Below the pieces are notes generated by a model. That model saw only the letters and a program-made list of their open reading frames with translations. It was not told the origin of the DNA and ran no database searches. From Leptothrix cholodnii SP-6 (GTDB lineage Bacteria > Pseudomonadota > Gammaproteobacteria > Burkholderiales > Burkholderiaceae_C): 64,000 nucleotides of DNA. Shown one piece after another: positions 31,886 to 41,502 of this stretch. Both the position numbers and the translations under genes were made by a program. Every line of letters starts with the position of its first letter. The first letter of the stretch is position 1. The stretch covers positions 1,240,001 to 1,304,000 of the forward strand of contig NC_010524.1 of the NCBI RefSeq assembly GCF_000019785.1, read 5' to 3'.

Positions 31886-33055
31886 ATGAATCCGAACCCC
31901 TACATCGACGAAGACCTGCAAGCGCTGGCCGACACGGTGCGCCGCTTTGCGACCGAGCGCGTGGCGCCCGGTTTTCTGGAGCGTGACAAGACCCGCGTGC
32001 TCGACCGTGCGCTGCTGCGCGAGATGGGTGAGCTCGGCTTCATCTGCCCCGAACTGCCCGAAGAGTTCGGCGGGCTCGGCATGGGCTGCCTCGCCGCCGG
32101 CGTGATCCACGAGGAGATCGCCCGCGCCGACCTGAGCTTCTCCTACCTGAACCTGCTGGCGTCGCTGAACGGCCAGATCCTGTCCAAGTACGGCCACCCC
32201 GACGTGGTCGGTCCGTGGCTGAAGAAGCTGACCCGCGGCGAGGCGATCTGCGCCATCGCGCTGACCGAGCCGCGGGGTGGATCGGACGCCGCCAACCTGC
32301 GCCTGCGCATCGAACGGGGATCTGACGCTCAGGGCGACTTCTACGTCATCAACGGCGAGAAGACCTCGATCTCGGCGGCCGACCAGGCCGACATCACCGT
32401 CGTGTTCGGCCGCACCGGCACGCCCGAGTCCGGCGCCCACGGCGTCACCGCGCTGCTGGTGCCGATGGACAGCGCGGGTGTCACGACCAACCGCTTCGAC
32501 TGCCACGGCCAGCGCGCCATCGGCCGCGGCTCGATCTTCTTCGAGAACGTGCGCGTGCCGGTCAGCCACCGGCTCGGCGACGAGAACAAGGGCTTCGTGC
32601 AGGTCATGCACGGCTTCGACTTCTCGCGCTCGCTGATCGGCCTGCAGTGCCTGTCGGTGGCGCGCGTAGCGCTGGAGGAAACCTGGGAATACATCACCCA
32701 GCGCCAGGCCTTCGGCCAGCCGCTGTCGGCCTTCCAGGGCGTGACGCATCCGCTTGCCGCATACGACACCGAGGTCGAAGGCGCGCGCCTGCTGTGCCTG
32801 CAAGGCCTGTGGCTGAAGGACCGCGGCCTGCCGCACACGGCCGAGGCCGGCATGGCCAAGTGGTGGGGCCCCAAGCTGGCTTATGACGTCATCCATCAAT
32901 GCCTGCTGTGCTACGGCCACGGCGGCTACGACCGCGGCCTGATGGAGCAGCGCCTGCGCGACGTGCTGGGCTTCCAGATCGGCGACGGCACGGCGCAGAT
33001 CATGAAAACCATCATCGCCCGCGTGCGCGCCGGCCGCCAGTTCGTGCCCGCCTGA
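31886..33055 (+). CDS. aliB: Cyclohexanecarboxyl-CoA dehydrogenase (AliB-like acyl-CoA dehydrogenase)
   Basis: A 389-residue flavin acyl-CoA dehydrogenase. It is placed as the enzyme that makes cyclohex-1-ene-1-carboxyl-CoA from cyclohexanecarboxyl-CoA, passing electrons to ETF. Family blocks are LPEEFGGLGMG, CAIALTEPRGGSDAANL, INGEKTSISAA and GGYDRGLMEQRLRD. Near the C-terminus IGDGTAQIM puts Asp367 where ordinary members have the catalytic Glu of YEGT. This is one reason to think it acts on a cyclic substrate. It has AGGAG upstream of the ATG at 31886 and is followed by the ligase gene. Confidence 0.83.
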   Translation: MNPNPYIDEDLQALADTVRRFATERVAPGFLERDKTRVLDRALLREMGELGFICPELPEEFGGLGMGCLAAGVIHEEIARADLSFSYLNLLASLNGQILSKYGHPDVVGPWLKKLTRGEAICAIALTEPRGGSDAANLRLRIERGSDAQGDFYVINGEKTSISAADQADITVVFGRTGTPESGAHGVTALLVPMDSAGVTTNRFDCHGQRAIGRGSIFFENVRVPVSHRLGDENKGFVQVMHGFDFSRSLIGLQCLSVARVALEETWEYITQRQAFGQPLSAFQGVTHPLAAYDTEVEGARLLCLQGLWLKDRGLPHTAEAGMAKWWGPKLAYDVIHQCLLCYGHGGYDRGLMEQRLRDVLGFQIGDGTAQIMKTIIARVRAGRQFVPA

Positions 33056-33091
33056 TCCGCCAGATTCCACTCGCAAAGAGGAGACAAGACC

Positions 33092-34735
33092 ATGAACTTC
33101 GACACCGTCCTGCTGCCGCCGCGCCGCGCCGCCAGCGTGGCCGCAGGCCACTGGTTCGACCGCACCATCAACGACGACCTCGACGCCTGCGTGGCAGCCT
33201 GTCCCGACAAGGTCGCGCTGACGGCGGTGCAGGTCGAGTCCGGCGAGGTCCGGCGCTTCACCTACCGCGAACTGGCTGCGATGGCCGATCGCGTGGCGGT
33301 CGGTCTGTCGCGTCTGGGCGTGGGTCGCAACGACGTGGTGGCGATGCAGCTGCCCAACGGGTGGCAGTTCACCGTCGTCTACCTGGCCTGCTCGCGCATC
33401 GGCGCGGTGGTCAATCCGCTGATGCACATCTTCCGCGAGCGCGAGCTGACCTTCATGCTCGGGCACGGCGAGGCCAAGGTGCTGATCGTGCCCAAGACCT
33501 TCCGCGGTTTCGATCACGAGCGCATGGTCGACACCATCCGGCCCGACCTGCCGAAGCTGCAGCAGGTGGTGGTGGTCGGCGGCAGCGGCGCCAACAGCTT
33601 CGAGGCGCTGCTCTGCGGCCCGGCCTGGGAGAACGAGCCCGATGCGCACGAGGTCCTGACCCGCAGCCGCCCCGGCCCCGACGACGTCACCCAGCTGATC
33701 TACACCTCGGGCACCACCGGCGAGCCCAAGGGCGTGATGCACACCGCCAACACGGTGATGGCCAACATCATTCCGTACGCCGAGCGGCTGCACCTGGGCA
33801 GCGACGACGTGGTGCTGATGGCTTCGCCGATGGCGCACCAGACCGGCTTCATGTACGGCCTGATGATGCCCATCATGCTGCGCGCCAGCGCCGTGCTGCA
33901 GGACCTCTGGGACGCCCGGCGCGCCGTCGAGCTGATCCGCAGCGAGGGCGCCACCTTCACGATGGCTTCGACGCCGTTCCTGAGCGACCTGGCCAAGACC
34001 GTCGCCGAAACCGGCACCTCGGTGCCGACGCTGCGCACCTTCCTGTGTGCCGGCGCACCCATCCCCGGCGCACTGGTCGAGCAGGCGCGCAAGGTACTCG
34101 GGACAAAAATCGTGTCGGCCTGGGGCATGACCGAAAACGGCGCCGTCACGCTGATCAAGCTCGACGACGACGACCAACGCGCCTTCACCACCGACGGCTG
34201 CCCGCTGCCGGGCGTCGAGCTCAAGGTGGTCGATGCCGACGGTGCCGAACTGCCGGCCGGACAGGCGGGCAAGCTGCTGGTGCGCGCGGCATCGAACTTC
34301 GGCGGCTACCTGCACCGCCCGCAGTGGAACGGCACCGACGCCGACGGCTGGTTCGACACCGGCGACCTGGCGCGCATCGACGCGCAGGGCTACATCCGCA
34401 TCAGCGGGCGCAGCAAGGACGTGATCATCCGCGGCGGCGAGAACATCCCGGTGGTCGAGGTCGAGGCGCTGCTGTACCGCCACCCCGCGGTGGCGCAGGT
34501 GGCGATCGTGGCCTACCCCGACGAGCGGCTCGGCGAGCGCGCCTGCGCGTTCATCACTACCAAGCCGGGCCAGAGCCTCGATTTCGCCGGCATGGTCGAG
34601 TTCCTGAAGGCCCAGAAGCTCGCCATCCAGTACATCCCCGAGCGCCTGGTGGTGCGGGACGCGTTGCCGTCCACGCCCTCCGGAAAGCTGCAGAAATTCA
34701 AGCTGCGCGAGATGGTGCGCGACGGCTCGATCTGA
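33092..34735 (+). CDS. aliA: Cyclohexanecarboxylate-CoA ligase
   Basis: A 547-residue ANL-superfamily acyl-CoA synthetase that activates the free acid with ATP and CoA, the entry step of the pathway. The P-loop YTSGTTGEPKG is at 204-214. VSAWGMTENGAVT lies midway, DGWFDTGDLARID near the hinge, and GRSKDVIIRGGENI follows. The catalytic Lys is K532 in TPSGKLQKFK. The call as AliA rests on overall resemblance plus its place between aliB and badK. Aromatic or short alicyclic acids could also be accepted. Its leader AGAGGAGACAAGACC is nearly the same as that of the next gene. Confidence 0.85.
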   Translation: MNFDTVLLPPRRAASVAAGHWFDRTINDDLDACVAACPDKVALTAVQVESGEVRRFTYRELAAMADRVAVGLSRLGVGRNDVVAMQLPNGWQFTVVYLACSRIGAVVNPLMHIFRERELTFMLGHGEAKVLIVPKTFRGFDHERMVDTIRPDLPKLQQVVVVGGSGANSFEALLCGPAWENEPDAHEVLTRSRPGPDDVTQLIYTSGTTGEPKGVMHTANTVMANIIPYAERLHLGSDDVVLMASPMAHQTGFMYGLMMPIMLRASAVLQDLWDARRAVELIRSEGATFTMASTPFLSDLAKTVAETGTSVPTLRTFLCAGAPIPGALVEQARKVLGTKIVSAWGMTENGAVTLIKLDDDDQRAFTTDGCPLPGVELKVVDADGAELPAGQAGKLLVRAASNFGGYLHRPQWNGTDADGWFDTGDLARIDAQGYIRISGRSKDVIIRGGENIPVVEVEALLYRHPAVAQVAIVAYPDERLGERACAFITTKPGQSLDFAGMVEFLKAQKLAIQYIPERLVVRDALPSTPSGKLQKFKLREMVRDGSI

Positions 34736-34768
34736 CCCCCGACAACACCTGCTCCAGGAGACAAGACC

Positions 34769-35761
34769 ATGAAGACTTCCCTTTCGTCGATGCCCCGCCG
34801 CCGTGCCCTGCAACTGGCCGCGGCGCTCGCCGCCGGCGTGGCTGCGGGCGGCCTGCAGGCGCAGACCGCCTGGCCGGCCAAGACCATCCGCATCGTGGTC
34901 GGCTTCGCCCCCGGCGGCACCACCGACGCGATGGCGCGCATCGTCGCGCAGTCGCTCACCGAGTCGCTCGGCCAGACCGTCATCATCGAGAACAAGCCCG
35001 GTGCCAGCGGCAACCTGGCCGCCGGCGAGGTGATCAAGGCCACGCCCGACGGCTACACCTTCCTGCTCGCACCGACCTCGGTCGAGACGGCGAACCCCTC
35101 GCTGTTCAAGTCGGCCATCCTGCCCTCGCGTGACCTGAGCCCGGTGATGAGCATCGGCCGCACGCAGATGTACCTGATCGTGCGCCCGACGCTGGAGGTC
35201 AAGGACGTCAAGCAGCTCATCGCCATGGCCAAGGACAAGCCGGGCCAACTGTCCTACGCCTCGTCGGGCACCGGCACGCCGCCGCAGCTGGCGGGCGAGC
35301 TGTTCAAGCAGAGCACCGGCACCTTCATCACCCACATCCCCTACCGCGGCGCCGCGCCGGCGCTGCAGGACGTGATGGCCAGCCAGGCCGACATGGCCTT
35401 CGACCCCGGCATTGCCTTTCCGCACATCAAGGCCGGCAAGGTCAAGCTGCTGGCGGTGGCCAGCGACAAGAAGTCGCCGTTTTTCCCCGACGTGCCGACC
35501 TACGCCGACCTGGGCATCACCAACGCCAGCCTCGACATCTGGTTCGGCCTCTGGGCGCCCAACAACATGCCGGCCGACATCACCGCGCGGCTCTCGCGCG
35601 AGCTGACCAAGGCCTTGGCCAACCCGGCGCTCAAGCAGCGTTTCGGCGACCTCGGCGCCGAGCCGGTGGCGCTCGATACCGCCGAATTCAAGAAGCTGCT
35701 GGTGCAGGAAGGCAAGACGCTGTCCACGCTGATCAAGGACCGCAAGATCGTCGTGGAATGA
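34769..35761 (+). CDS. Bug-type (TctC family) periplasmic solute-binding receptor
   Basis: A 330-residue periplasmic receptor of the Bug family, the binding component of tripartite tricarboxylate transporters. The N-terminus has twin Arg then a hydrophobic signal stretch (about 9-30, cleaved near LQAQTA). Family signatures follow: WPAKTIRIVVGFAPGGTTDA, ENKPGASGNLAAGEV and HIPYRGAAPALQDVM. Members of this family often bind carboxylic acids, so capture of the operon's substrate is a plausible role. No TctA or TctB membrane genes are in the window. It lies inside the catabolic operon between aliA and badK. Confidence 0.9.
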   Translation: MKTSLSSMPRRRALQLAAALAAGVAAGGLQAQTAWPAKTIRIVVGFAPGGTTDAMARIVAQSLTESLGQTVIIENKPGASGNLAAGEVIKATPDGYTFLLAPTSVETANPSLFKSAILPSRDLSPVMSIGRTQMYLIVRPTLEVKDVKQLIAMAKDKPGQLSYASSGTGTPPQLAGELFKQSTGTFITHIPYRGAAPALQDVMASQADMAFDPGIAFPHIKAGKVKLLAVASDKKSPFFPDVPTYADLGITNASLDIWFGLWAPNNMPADITARLSRELTKALANPALKQRFGDLGAEPVALDTAEFKKLLVQEGKTLSTLIKDRKIVVE

Positions 35762-35800
35762 GCTTCTTCAGACCCCCAGTGAACCCGTGACGAGACGACG

Positions 35801-36577
35801 ATGACCGAACACCCCATCCTCACCGAGACCGTCGGCCGCGTCGGCGTCATCACGCTGAACCGGCCCCGCCAGCTCAACGCGCTCAACGACGCCCTGATGG
35901 ACGCGCTGGGTGCCGCGCTGCTGGCCTTCGATGCGGACGAGGCCATCGGCGTCATCGTCGTCACCGGCGGCCCCAAGGCCTTCGCGGCCGGCGCCGACAT
36001 CGCCGCGATGGTCGACTGGACCTACATGGACGTCTACCGCAGCGAGTTCATCACCCGCAACTGGGAAACCATCCGCCGCGTGCGCAAGCCGGTGATCGCC
36101 GCGGTGGCCGGCTTCGCGATGGGCGGCGGCTGCGAGCTGGCGCTGTCGTGCGACATCGTGATCGCCGCCGAGAGCGCGAAGTTCGCGCTGCCCGAGATCA
36201 AGCTCGCGCTGCTGCCGGGTGCCGGTGGCACGCAGCGCCTGCCGCGCGCGATCGGCAAGGCCAAGGCGATGGACATGTGCCTGTCGGCCCGCACCCTCGA
36301 TGCCACCGAGGCCGATCGCTACGGGCTGGTCTCGCGCGTGGTGCCCGACGAGCAGCTGATGGCCACCAGCCTGGCGCTCGCCACCACCATCGCCGGCTAC
36401 TCGCTGCCGGCGCTGATGGCGCTGAAGGAGTCGGTCAACCGGGCCTGGGAGGGCTCGCTCGCCGAAGGCATAGCCTACGAGCGGCGCGAGCTGCACGCGC
36501 GCTTTGCTAGCGCCGACGCCCACGAAGGCATGCGCGCCTTCCTCGACAAGCGCAAGCCCGAATTCAAGCACCGCTGA
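35801..36577 (+). CDS. badK: Cyclohex-1-ene-1-carboxyl-CoA hydratase
   Basis: A 258-residue crotonase-type hydratase assigned to adding water across cyclohex-1-ene-1-carboxyl-CoA. Both usual catalytic glutamates are present: E112 in GGGCELALSCD and E132 in ALPEIKLALLPGAGGTQRL. The oxyanion-hole region FAAGADIAAM is also intact. Its position among badH, badI, aliA and aliB supports BadK rather than a generic enoyl-CoA hydratase, though it could also hydrate straight-chain enoyl-CoA. Confidence 0.85.
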   Translation: MTEHPILTETVGRVGVITLNRPRQLNALNDALMDALGAALLAFDADEAIGVIVVTGGPKAFAAGADIAAMVDWTYMDVYRSEFITRNWETIRRVRKPVIAAVAGFAMGGGCELALSCDIVIAAESAKFALPEIKLALLPGAGGTQRLPRAIGKAKAMDMCLSARTLDATEADRYGLVSRVVPDEQLMATSLALATTIAGYSLPALMALKESVNRAWEGSLAEGIAYERRELHARFASADAHEGMRAFLDKRKPEFKHR

Positions 36578-36621
36578 GCCCCCGGCATTGCCGAGCTGAC
36601 CCCCACCTTCACGGACGCATC

Positions 36622-37782
36622 ATGGCCATCGACACCGAATCATTCGACCTGCTGCTCGCCAGCGTGCAGCGCTTCATCCGCGAACGCCTCGTGCCGGCCG
36701 AAAACGCCGTCGAGGAGCACGACGAGGTGCCGGCCGACATCATCGAGGACATGAAGGAGATGGGCCTGTTCGGCCTGACGGTGCCCGAGGAATACGGCGG
36801 CATCGGCCTGTCGGTGAGCCAGGAGGTGCTGGTCAACTACGAGCTGGGTCGCACCGCGGCGGCTTTCCGTTCGGTGTTCGGCACCAACATCGGCATCGGC
36901 TCGCAAGGCATCCTGATCGACGGCACGCCCGAGCAGAAGGCCGATTACCTGCCCCGGGTCGCCAGCGGCGAGCTGATCATGTCGTTTGCGCTGACCGAGC
37001 CCGACGCCGGCACCGACGCGGCCTCGCTCAAGACCCGCGCCGAGCTCGACGGTGACCACTACATCCTCAACGGCACCAAGCGCTTCATCACCAACGCGCC
37101 GCGCGCCGGCGCCTTCACGCTGATGGCGCGCACCGGCGGGCCGGGCGCGGGCGGCGTGTCGTCCTTCATCGTGCCGGCCGGCCTGCCGGGCCTCAAGCTC
37201 GGCAAGCCCGACAAGAAGATGGGCCAGCGCGGCACCAAGACCTGCGACGTGATCCTGGAGAACGTGCGCGTGCCGGCGGCCAACATCATCGGCGGCGTGC
37301 CGGGGCAGGGCTTCAAGACCGCGATGAAGGTGCTCGACCGCGGCCGCCTCAACATCTCGGCCGTGTCCTGCGGCCTGGCCTCGCGCATCATCGACGAGTC
37401 GCGCCGCTATGCGCGCGAGCGCAAGCAGTTCGGCAAGGCCATCGGCGAGTTCCAGCTGATCCAGGCCATGCTGGCCGACAGCCAGGCCGAGATGCTGGCC
37501 GGCTGGTCGCTGGTCAAGGACGTGGCCCTGCGCTTCGACGCCAAGCCGGCCCATGTGTCGGACCCGGACGTCTCGATGCGCGTGTCCTGTGCCAAGCTGT
37601 TCGCCACCGAGATGGTGGGCCGCGTGGCCGACCGCGGCGTGCAGATCCACGGTGGCGCCGGCTACATCAACGAATACCCGGTGGAACGTTTCTACCGCGA
37701 TGCCCGCCTGCTGCGCCTGTACGAAGGCACGACGCAGGTCCAGCAGATCATCATCGGCCGCGAGCTGATCAGCCGCGACTGA
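36622..37782 (+). CDS. Acyl-CoA dehydrogenase, possible pimeloyl-CoA dehydrogenase
   Basis: A 386-residue acyl-CoA dehydrogenase with the standard motifs: VPEEYGGIGLSV, SFALTEPDAGTDAASLK, YARERKQFGKAIGEFQ and VADRGVQIHGGAGYINEYPVER. Catalytic Glu368 lies in LYEGTTQVQQ. Unlike AliB it has the normal Glu. The pathway needs a dehydrogenase for pimeloyl-CoA after ring opening; this is the best candidate in the operon, although the Rhodopseudomonas enzyme is a two-subunit PimC/PimD. The substrate assignment is inference. Confidence 0.75.
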   Translation: MAIDTESFDLLLASVQRFIRERLVPAENAVEEHDEVPADIIEDMKEMGLFGLTVPEEYGGIGLSVSQEVLVNYELGRTAAAFRSVFGTNIGIGSQGILIDGTPEQKADYLPRVASGELIMSFALTEPDAGTDAASLKTRAELDGDHYILNGTKRFITNAPRAGAFTLMARTGGPGAGGVSSFIVPAGLPGLKLGKPDKKMGQRGTKTCDVILENVRVPAANIIGGVPGQGFKTAMKVLDRGRLNISAVSCGLASRIIDESRRYARERKQFGKAIGEFQLIQAMLADSQAEMLAGWSLVKDVALRFDAKPAHVSDPDVSMRVSCAKLFATEMVGRVADRGVQIHGGAGYINEYPVERFYRDARLLRLYEGTTQVQQIIIGRELISRD

Positions 37783-37798
37783 CCACGGAGCGCCGTTC

Positions 37799-39484
37799 AT
37801 GACACCGCAGCAGTTGCTCGATCAACACGGCCCGCGCGAGGCGATGGACTACGACGTCGTGGTCGTCGGCGGCGGCCCGGCCGGCCTGGCCACGGCGATC
37901 CGGCTCAAGCAGCGGGCCGCCGCGGCCGGCGCCGAGCTGTCGGTGGTCGTGCTCGAAAAGGGCAGCGAGCCCGGCGCCCACACGTTGAGCGGCGCCGTGA
38001 TGGACCCGCGTGCGCTGACCGAGCTGTTCCCCGACTGGCAGCAGCGCGGCGCGCCGCTGCATCAGCCAGTCAGCGCCGACGAGGTGCTGTTCCTGAGCGA
38101 GACCGGCGCGAAGAAGACACCCGCCTGGCTGGTGCCCGACTGCTTCCACAACCACGGCAACCACGTCATCAGCCTGGGCGCGTTGACGAAGTGGCTGGGC
38201 GAGCAGGCCGAGGCACTGGGCGTCGAGATCTTCCCCGGCTTCAGCGCCGCCGAGGTGCTGTACGACGAACGCGGCGCGGTGCGCGGCGTGGCCACCGGCA
38301 ACGTCGGCATCGGCCGCGACGGCCAGCCGCACGACGGCTTCCAGCTCGGCATGGAGTTGACGGGCAAGTACACCGTGTTCGCCGAAGGCGCGCGCGGCCA
38401 CCTCGGCCGGCAGCTGATCGAGCGCTTCCAGCTCGACGCCGGCCGCGATCCGCAGAGCTACGCGCTGGGCATCAAGGAACTGTGGGAGATCGATCCGGCG
38501 AAGGCGAAGCCCGGGCTGGTGGTGCACACCGCCGGCTGGCCGATGGCGAGCGACACCTATGGCGGCGGCTTTCTGTACCACCTCGAAGGCAACCGGGTCA
38601 CGCTCGGCTTCGTCACCGGGCTGGACTACAAGAACCCGTGGCTGAGTCCGTTCGAGGAGATGCAGCGCTGGAAGACCCACCCGGCCATCCGCGCCCACCT
38701 CGAAGGCGGCAAGCGCATCGGCTACGGCGCCCGCGCCATCACCGCGGGCGGCCTGCTGAGCCTGCCCAAGCTGGTGTTCCCGGGCGGTGCGCTGGTCGGC
38801 TGCGAGGCTGGCACGCTGAACGCTGCGCGCATCAAGGGCAGCCACGCCGCGATCAAGACCGGCATGCTGGCCGCCGAAGCCGCGTTCGACGCGCTGCAGG
38901 CCGGCCGCGCCCACGACGAACTGGCGGCCTACCCGGCGGCGTTCGAGCAGAGCTGGCTGCATGCCGAGTTGAAGCAGTCGCGCAACTTCAAGCAGTGGTT
39001 CAAGAAGGGCAACACGGTCGGCGCGCTGATGACGGGCATCGAGCAGTGGCTGCTGCCCAAGCTGGGCGTGCAGAGCCCGCCGTGGACGATCCACCGCCAG
39101 CAGGCCGATCACCTGCATCTGCAGCCGGCTGCCGCGATGCCGCAGATCGCCTATCCCAAGCCCGACGGCCAACTCACCTTCGACCGGCTCAGCTCGGTGT
39201 TCATCAGCAACACCAACCACGAAGAGAACCAGCCCGCGCACCTGACGCTCAAGGACGCTGCCGTGCCGGTCAACCTCAACCTGGCCCGCTACGCCGGGCC
39301 GGAGAGCCGCTACTGCCCGGCCGGCGTCTACGAGTTCGTCAAGAATGACGACCAGACGGACCGGCTGCAGATCAACGCGCAGAACTGCGTGCACTGCAAG
39401 ACTTGCGACATCAAGGACCCGACGCGCAACATCGTCTGGGTCACCCCCGAGGGCGGCGGCGGCCCGAACTACGCCGGCATGTAG
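37799..39484 (+). CDS. Electron transfer flavoprotein-ubiquinone oxidoreductase
   Basis: ETF-QO, 561 residues, takes electrons from reduced ETF and gives them to ubiquinone at the membrane. The FAD Rossmann motif is in [19 protein letters not shown] near residues 20-38. [19 protein letters not shown] follows. At the C-terminus the single [4Fe-4S] cluster has its cysteines in [11 protein letters not shown] and [16 protein letters not shown]. Normally a stand-alone core gene, here it lies within the catabolic operon between two acyl-CoA dehydrogenase genes, which provides the electron sink for the four ETF-linked steps nearby. Confidence 0.93.
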   Translation: MTPQQLLDQHGPREAMDYDVVVVGGGPAGLATAIRLKQRAAAAGAELSVVVLEKGSEPGAHTLSGAVMDPRALTELFPDWQQRGAPLHQPVSADEVLFLSETGAKKTPAWLVPDCFHNHGNHVISLGALTKWLGEQAEALGVEIFPGFSAAEVLYDERGAVRGVATGNVGIGRDGQPHDGFQLGMELTGKYTVFAEGARGHLGRQLIERFQLDAGRDPQSYALGIKELWEIDPAKAKPGLVVHTAGWPMASDTYGGGFLYHLEGNRVTLGFVTGLDYKNPWLSPFEEMQRWKTHPAIRAHLEGGKRIGYGARAITAGGLLSLPKLVFPGGALVGCEAGTLNAARIKGSHAAIKTGMLAAEAAFDALQAGRAHDELAAYPAAFEQSWLHAELKQSRNFKQWFKKGNTVGALMTGIEQWLLPKLGVQSPPWTIHRQQADHLHLQPAAAMPQIAYPKPDGQLTFDRLSSVFISNTNHEENQPAHLTLKDAAVPVNLNLARYAGPESRYCPAGVYEFVKNDDQTDRLQINAQNCVHCKTCDIKDPTRNIVWVTPEGGGGPNYAGM

Positions 39485-39552
39485 TCCCGCCGATCCGTCC
39501 CGCCGCAACGCCTGACCACCCCCCATCACGACTCACCCGACCGGAGACCACC

Positions 39553-40737
39553 ATGACTTCCACCGCACGCGCCAGCTTCCATTGGGACGACCCGCTGCTG
39601 CTCGACCTGCAGCTGACCGACGACGAACGCGCGGTGCGCGACGCCGCCCGCGCCTACAGCCAGGACCGCCTGCTGCCGCGTGTGCTCGACGCCTTCCGCA
39701 ACGAGAGCACCGATCCGGCGATCTTCCGCGAAATGGGCGAGCTGGGCCTGCTCGGCGCCACCATCCCCGAGGCTTACGGCGGCGCCGGCCTGAACTACGT
39801 CTGCTACGGTCTGGTGGCGCGCGAGGTCGAACGCGTCGACTCGGGTTATCGCTCGATGATGAGCGTGCAGAGCTCGCTGGTGATGGTGCCGATCAACGAG
39901 TTCGGCAACGAAGCCACCAAGCAGAAATACCTGCCCAAGCTCGCGCGCGGCGAGTGGATCGGCTGCTTCGGCCTGACCGAGCCGAACCACGGATCCGACC
40001 CGGGCAGCATGATCACGCGGGCGAAGAAAGTACCCGGCGGCTACTCGTTGAGCGGCGCCAAGATGTGGATCACCAACTCGCCGATTGCCGACGTGTTCGT
40101 GGTCTGGGCGAAAGACGATGAAGGCGCCATCCGCGGCTTCGTGCTGGAGAAGGGCTGGAAAGGCCTGAGCGCACCCGCGATCCACGGCAAGGTCGGCCTG
40201 CGTGCCTCGATCACCGGCGAGATCGTGATGGACGAGGTCTTCTGCCCCGAAGAGAACGCCTTCCCCGACGTGCGCGGCCTCAAAGGCCCGTTCACCTGCC
40301 TGAACAGCGCCCGCTACGGCATCGCCTGGGGCGCACTCGGCGCGGCCGAAGACTGCTTCCAGCGCGCCCGCCAGTACACGATGGACCGCAAGCAGTTCGG
40401 CAAGCCGCTGGCGGCCAATCAGCTGATCCAGAAGAAGCTGGCCGACATGCTGACCGACATCAGCCTCGGCCTGCAAGGCTGCCTGCGGCTGGGCCGCATG
40501 AAGGACGAAGGCAGCGCGTCGGTCGAGGTCACCTCGATCATGAAGCGCAACAGCTGCGGCAAGGCGCTGGACATCGCCCGCGTGGCGCGCGACATGCTCG
40601 GCGGCAACGGCATCAGCGACGAGTTCGGCGTGGCGCGCCACCTGGTCAACCTCGAAGTGGTCAACACCTACGAGGGCACGCACGACGTGCATGCGCTGAT
40701 CCTCGGCCGCGCCATCACCGGCCTCGCGGCCTTCTGA
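39553..40737 (+). CDS. gcdH: Glutaryl-CoA dehydrogenase (decarboxylating)
   Basis: A 394-residue GCDH, which oxidises and decarboxylates glutaryl-CoA to crotonyl-CoA and CO2. Diagnostic blocks: [20 protein letters not shown] at the N-terminus, [35 protein letters not shown], and [17 protein letters not shown]. Catalytic Glu374 is in [19 protein letters not shown]. In the pathway it follows thiolytic shortening of the C7 dicarboxylyl-CoA to glutaryl-CoA. The frame opens upstream, but ATG 39553 has GGAGACC close by and matches the family start. Confidence 0.93.
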   Translation: MTSTARASFHWDDPLLLDLQLTDDERAVRDAARAYSQDRLLPRVLDAFRNESTDPAIFREMGELGLLGATIPEAYGGAGLNYVCYGLVAREVERVDSGYRSMMSVQSSLVMVPINEFGNEATKQKYLPKLARGEWIGCFGLTEPNHGSDPGSMITRAKKVPGGYSLSGAKMWITNSPIADVFVVWAKDDEGAIRGFVLEKGWKGLSAPAIHGKVGLRASITGEIVMDEVFCPEENAFPDVRGLKGPFTCLNSARYGIAWGALGAAEDCFQRARQYTMDRKQFGKPLAANQLIQKKLADMLTDISLGLQGCLRLGRMKDEGSASVEVTSIMKRNSCGKALDIARVARDMLGGNGISDEFGVARHLVNLEVVNTYEGTHDVHALILGRAITGLAAF

Positions 40738-40750
40738 TCGAGGAGCTGAC

Positions 40751-41500
40751 ATGAAGGCACTGGTTCCCGTCAAACGGGTGGTCGACTACAACGTCAAGGT
40801 TCGCGTCAAGAGCGACGGCACGGGCGTGGACATCGCCAACGTCAAGATGAGCATGAACCCGTTCGACGAGATCGCGATCGAAGAGGCGGTTCGGCTGAAG
40901 GAGAAAGGTGTCGTCACCGAGGTGATCGCCGTGTCCTGCGGCGTCACGCAGTGCCAGGAAACCCTGCGCACCGCGATGGCGATCGGCGCCGATCGCGGCA
41001 TCCTGGTCGAGACCACCGAGGAACTGCAGCCGCTGGCCGTCGCCAAGCTGCTGAAGGCGCTGGTCGACCGCGAACAGCCCGGCCTGATCATCCTCGGCAA
41101 GCAGGCCATCGACGACGACAACAACCAGACCGGCCAGATGCTCGCCGCGCTCACCGACCTGCCGCAAGCGACGTTCGCCAGCAAGGTCGAAGTGATCGAC
41201 GGCCGCGCGAATGTCACGCGTGAAATCGACGGTGGCCTGGAGACGATCTCCTTGAGCCTGCCCGCGGTCATCACCACCGACCTGCGCCTGAACGAGCCGC
41301 GTTACGTCACGCTGCCCAACATCATGAAGGCGAAGAAGAAGCCGCTGGAAATCATCAAGCCGGCCGACCTGGGTGTCGACGTGAGCCCGCGCCTGAAGAC
41401 GCTCAAAGTGTCCGAGCCGCCCAAGCGCGGCGCCGGCATCAAGGTGCCCGATGTCGCGACCCTCGTGGCCAAACTCAAGAACGAAGCCAAGGTGATCTGA
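40751..41500 (+). CDS. etfB: Electron transfer flavoprotein beta subunit
   Basis: A 249-residue ETF small subunit that, with EtfA, accepts electrons from acyl-CoA dehydrogenases. [20 protein letters not shown] is the usual start, and [34 protein letters not shown] and the recognition-loop region [12 protein letters not shown] are all present. It lies 13 bases after gcdH and two bases before etfA. Confidence 0.95.
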   Translation: MKALVPVKRVVDYNVKVRVKSDGTGVDIANVKMSMNPFDEIAIEEAVRLKEKGVVTEVIAVSCGVTQCQETLRTAMAIGADRGILVETTEELQPLAVAKLLKALVDREQPGLIILGKQAIDDDNNQTGQMLAALTDLPQATFASKVEVIDGRANVTREIDGGLETISLSLPAVITTDLRLNEPRYVTLPNIMKAKKKPLEIIKPADLGVDVSPRLKTLKVSEPPKRGAGIKVPDVATLVAKLKNEAKVI

Positions 41501-41502
41501 AC

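Noticed and set aside
31871..35425. 1184-codon minus-strand open frame
   Set aside because: Antisense to aliB, aliA and the Bug receptor; no recognisable domain.
36622..37782. Second cyclohexanecarboxyl-CoA dehydrogenase
   Set aside because: It keeps the ordinary catalytic Glu and lacks the Asp signature of the AliB-like enzyme, so I prefer a linear (pimeloyl-CoA) role.
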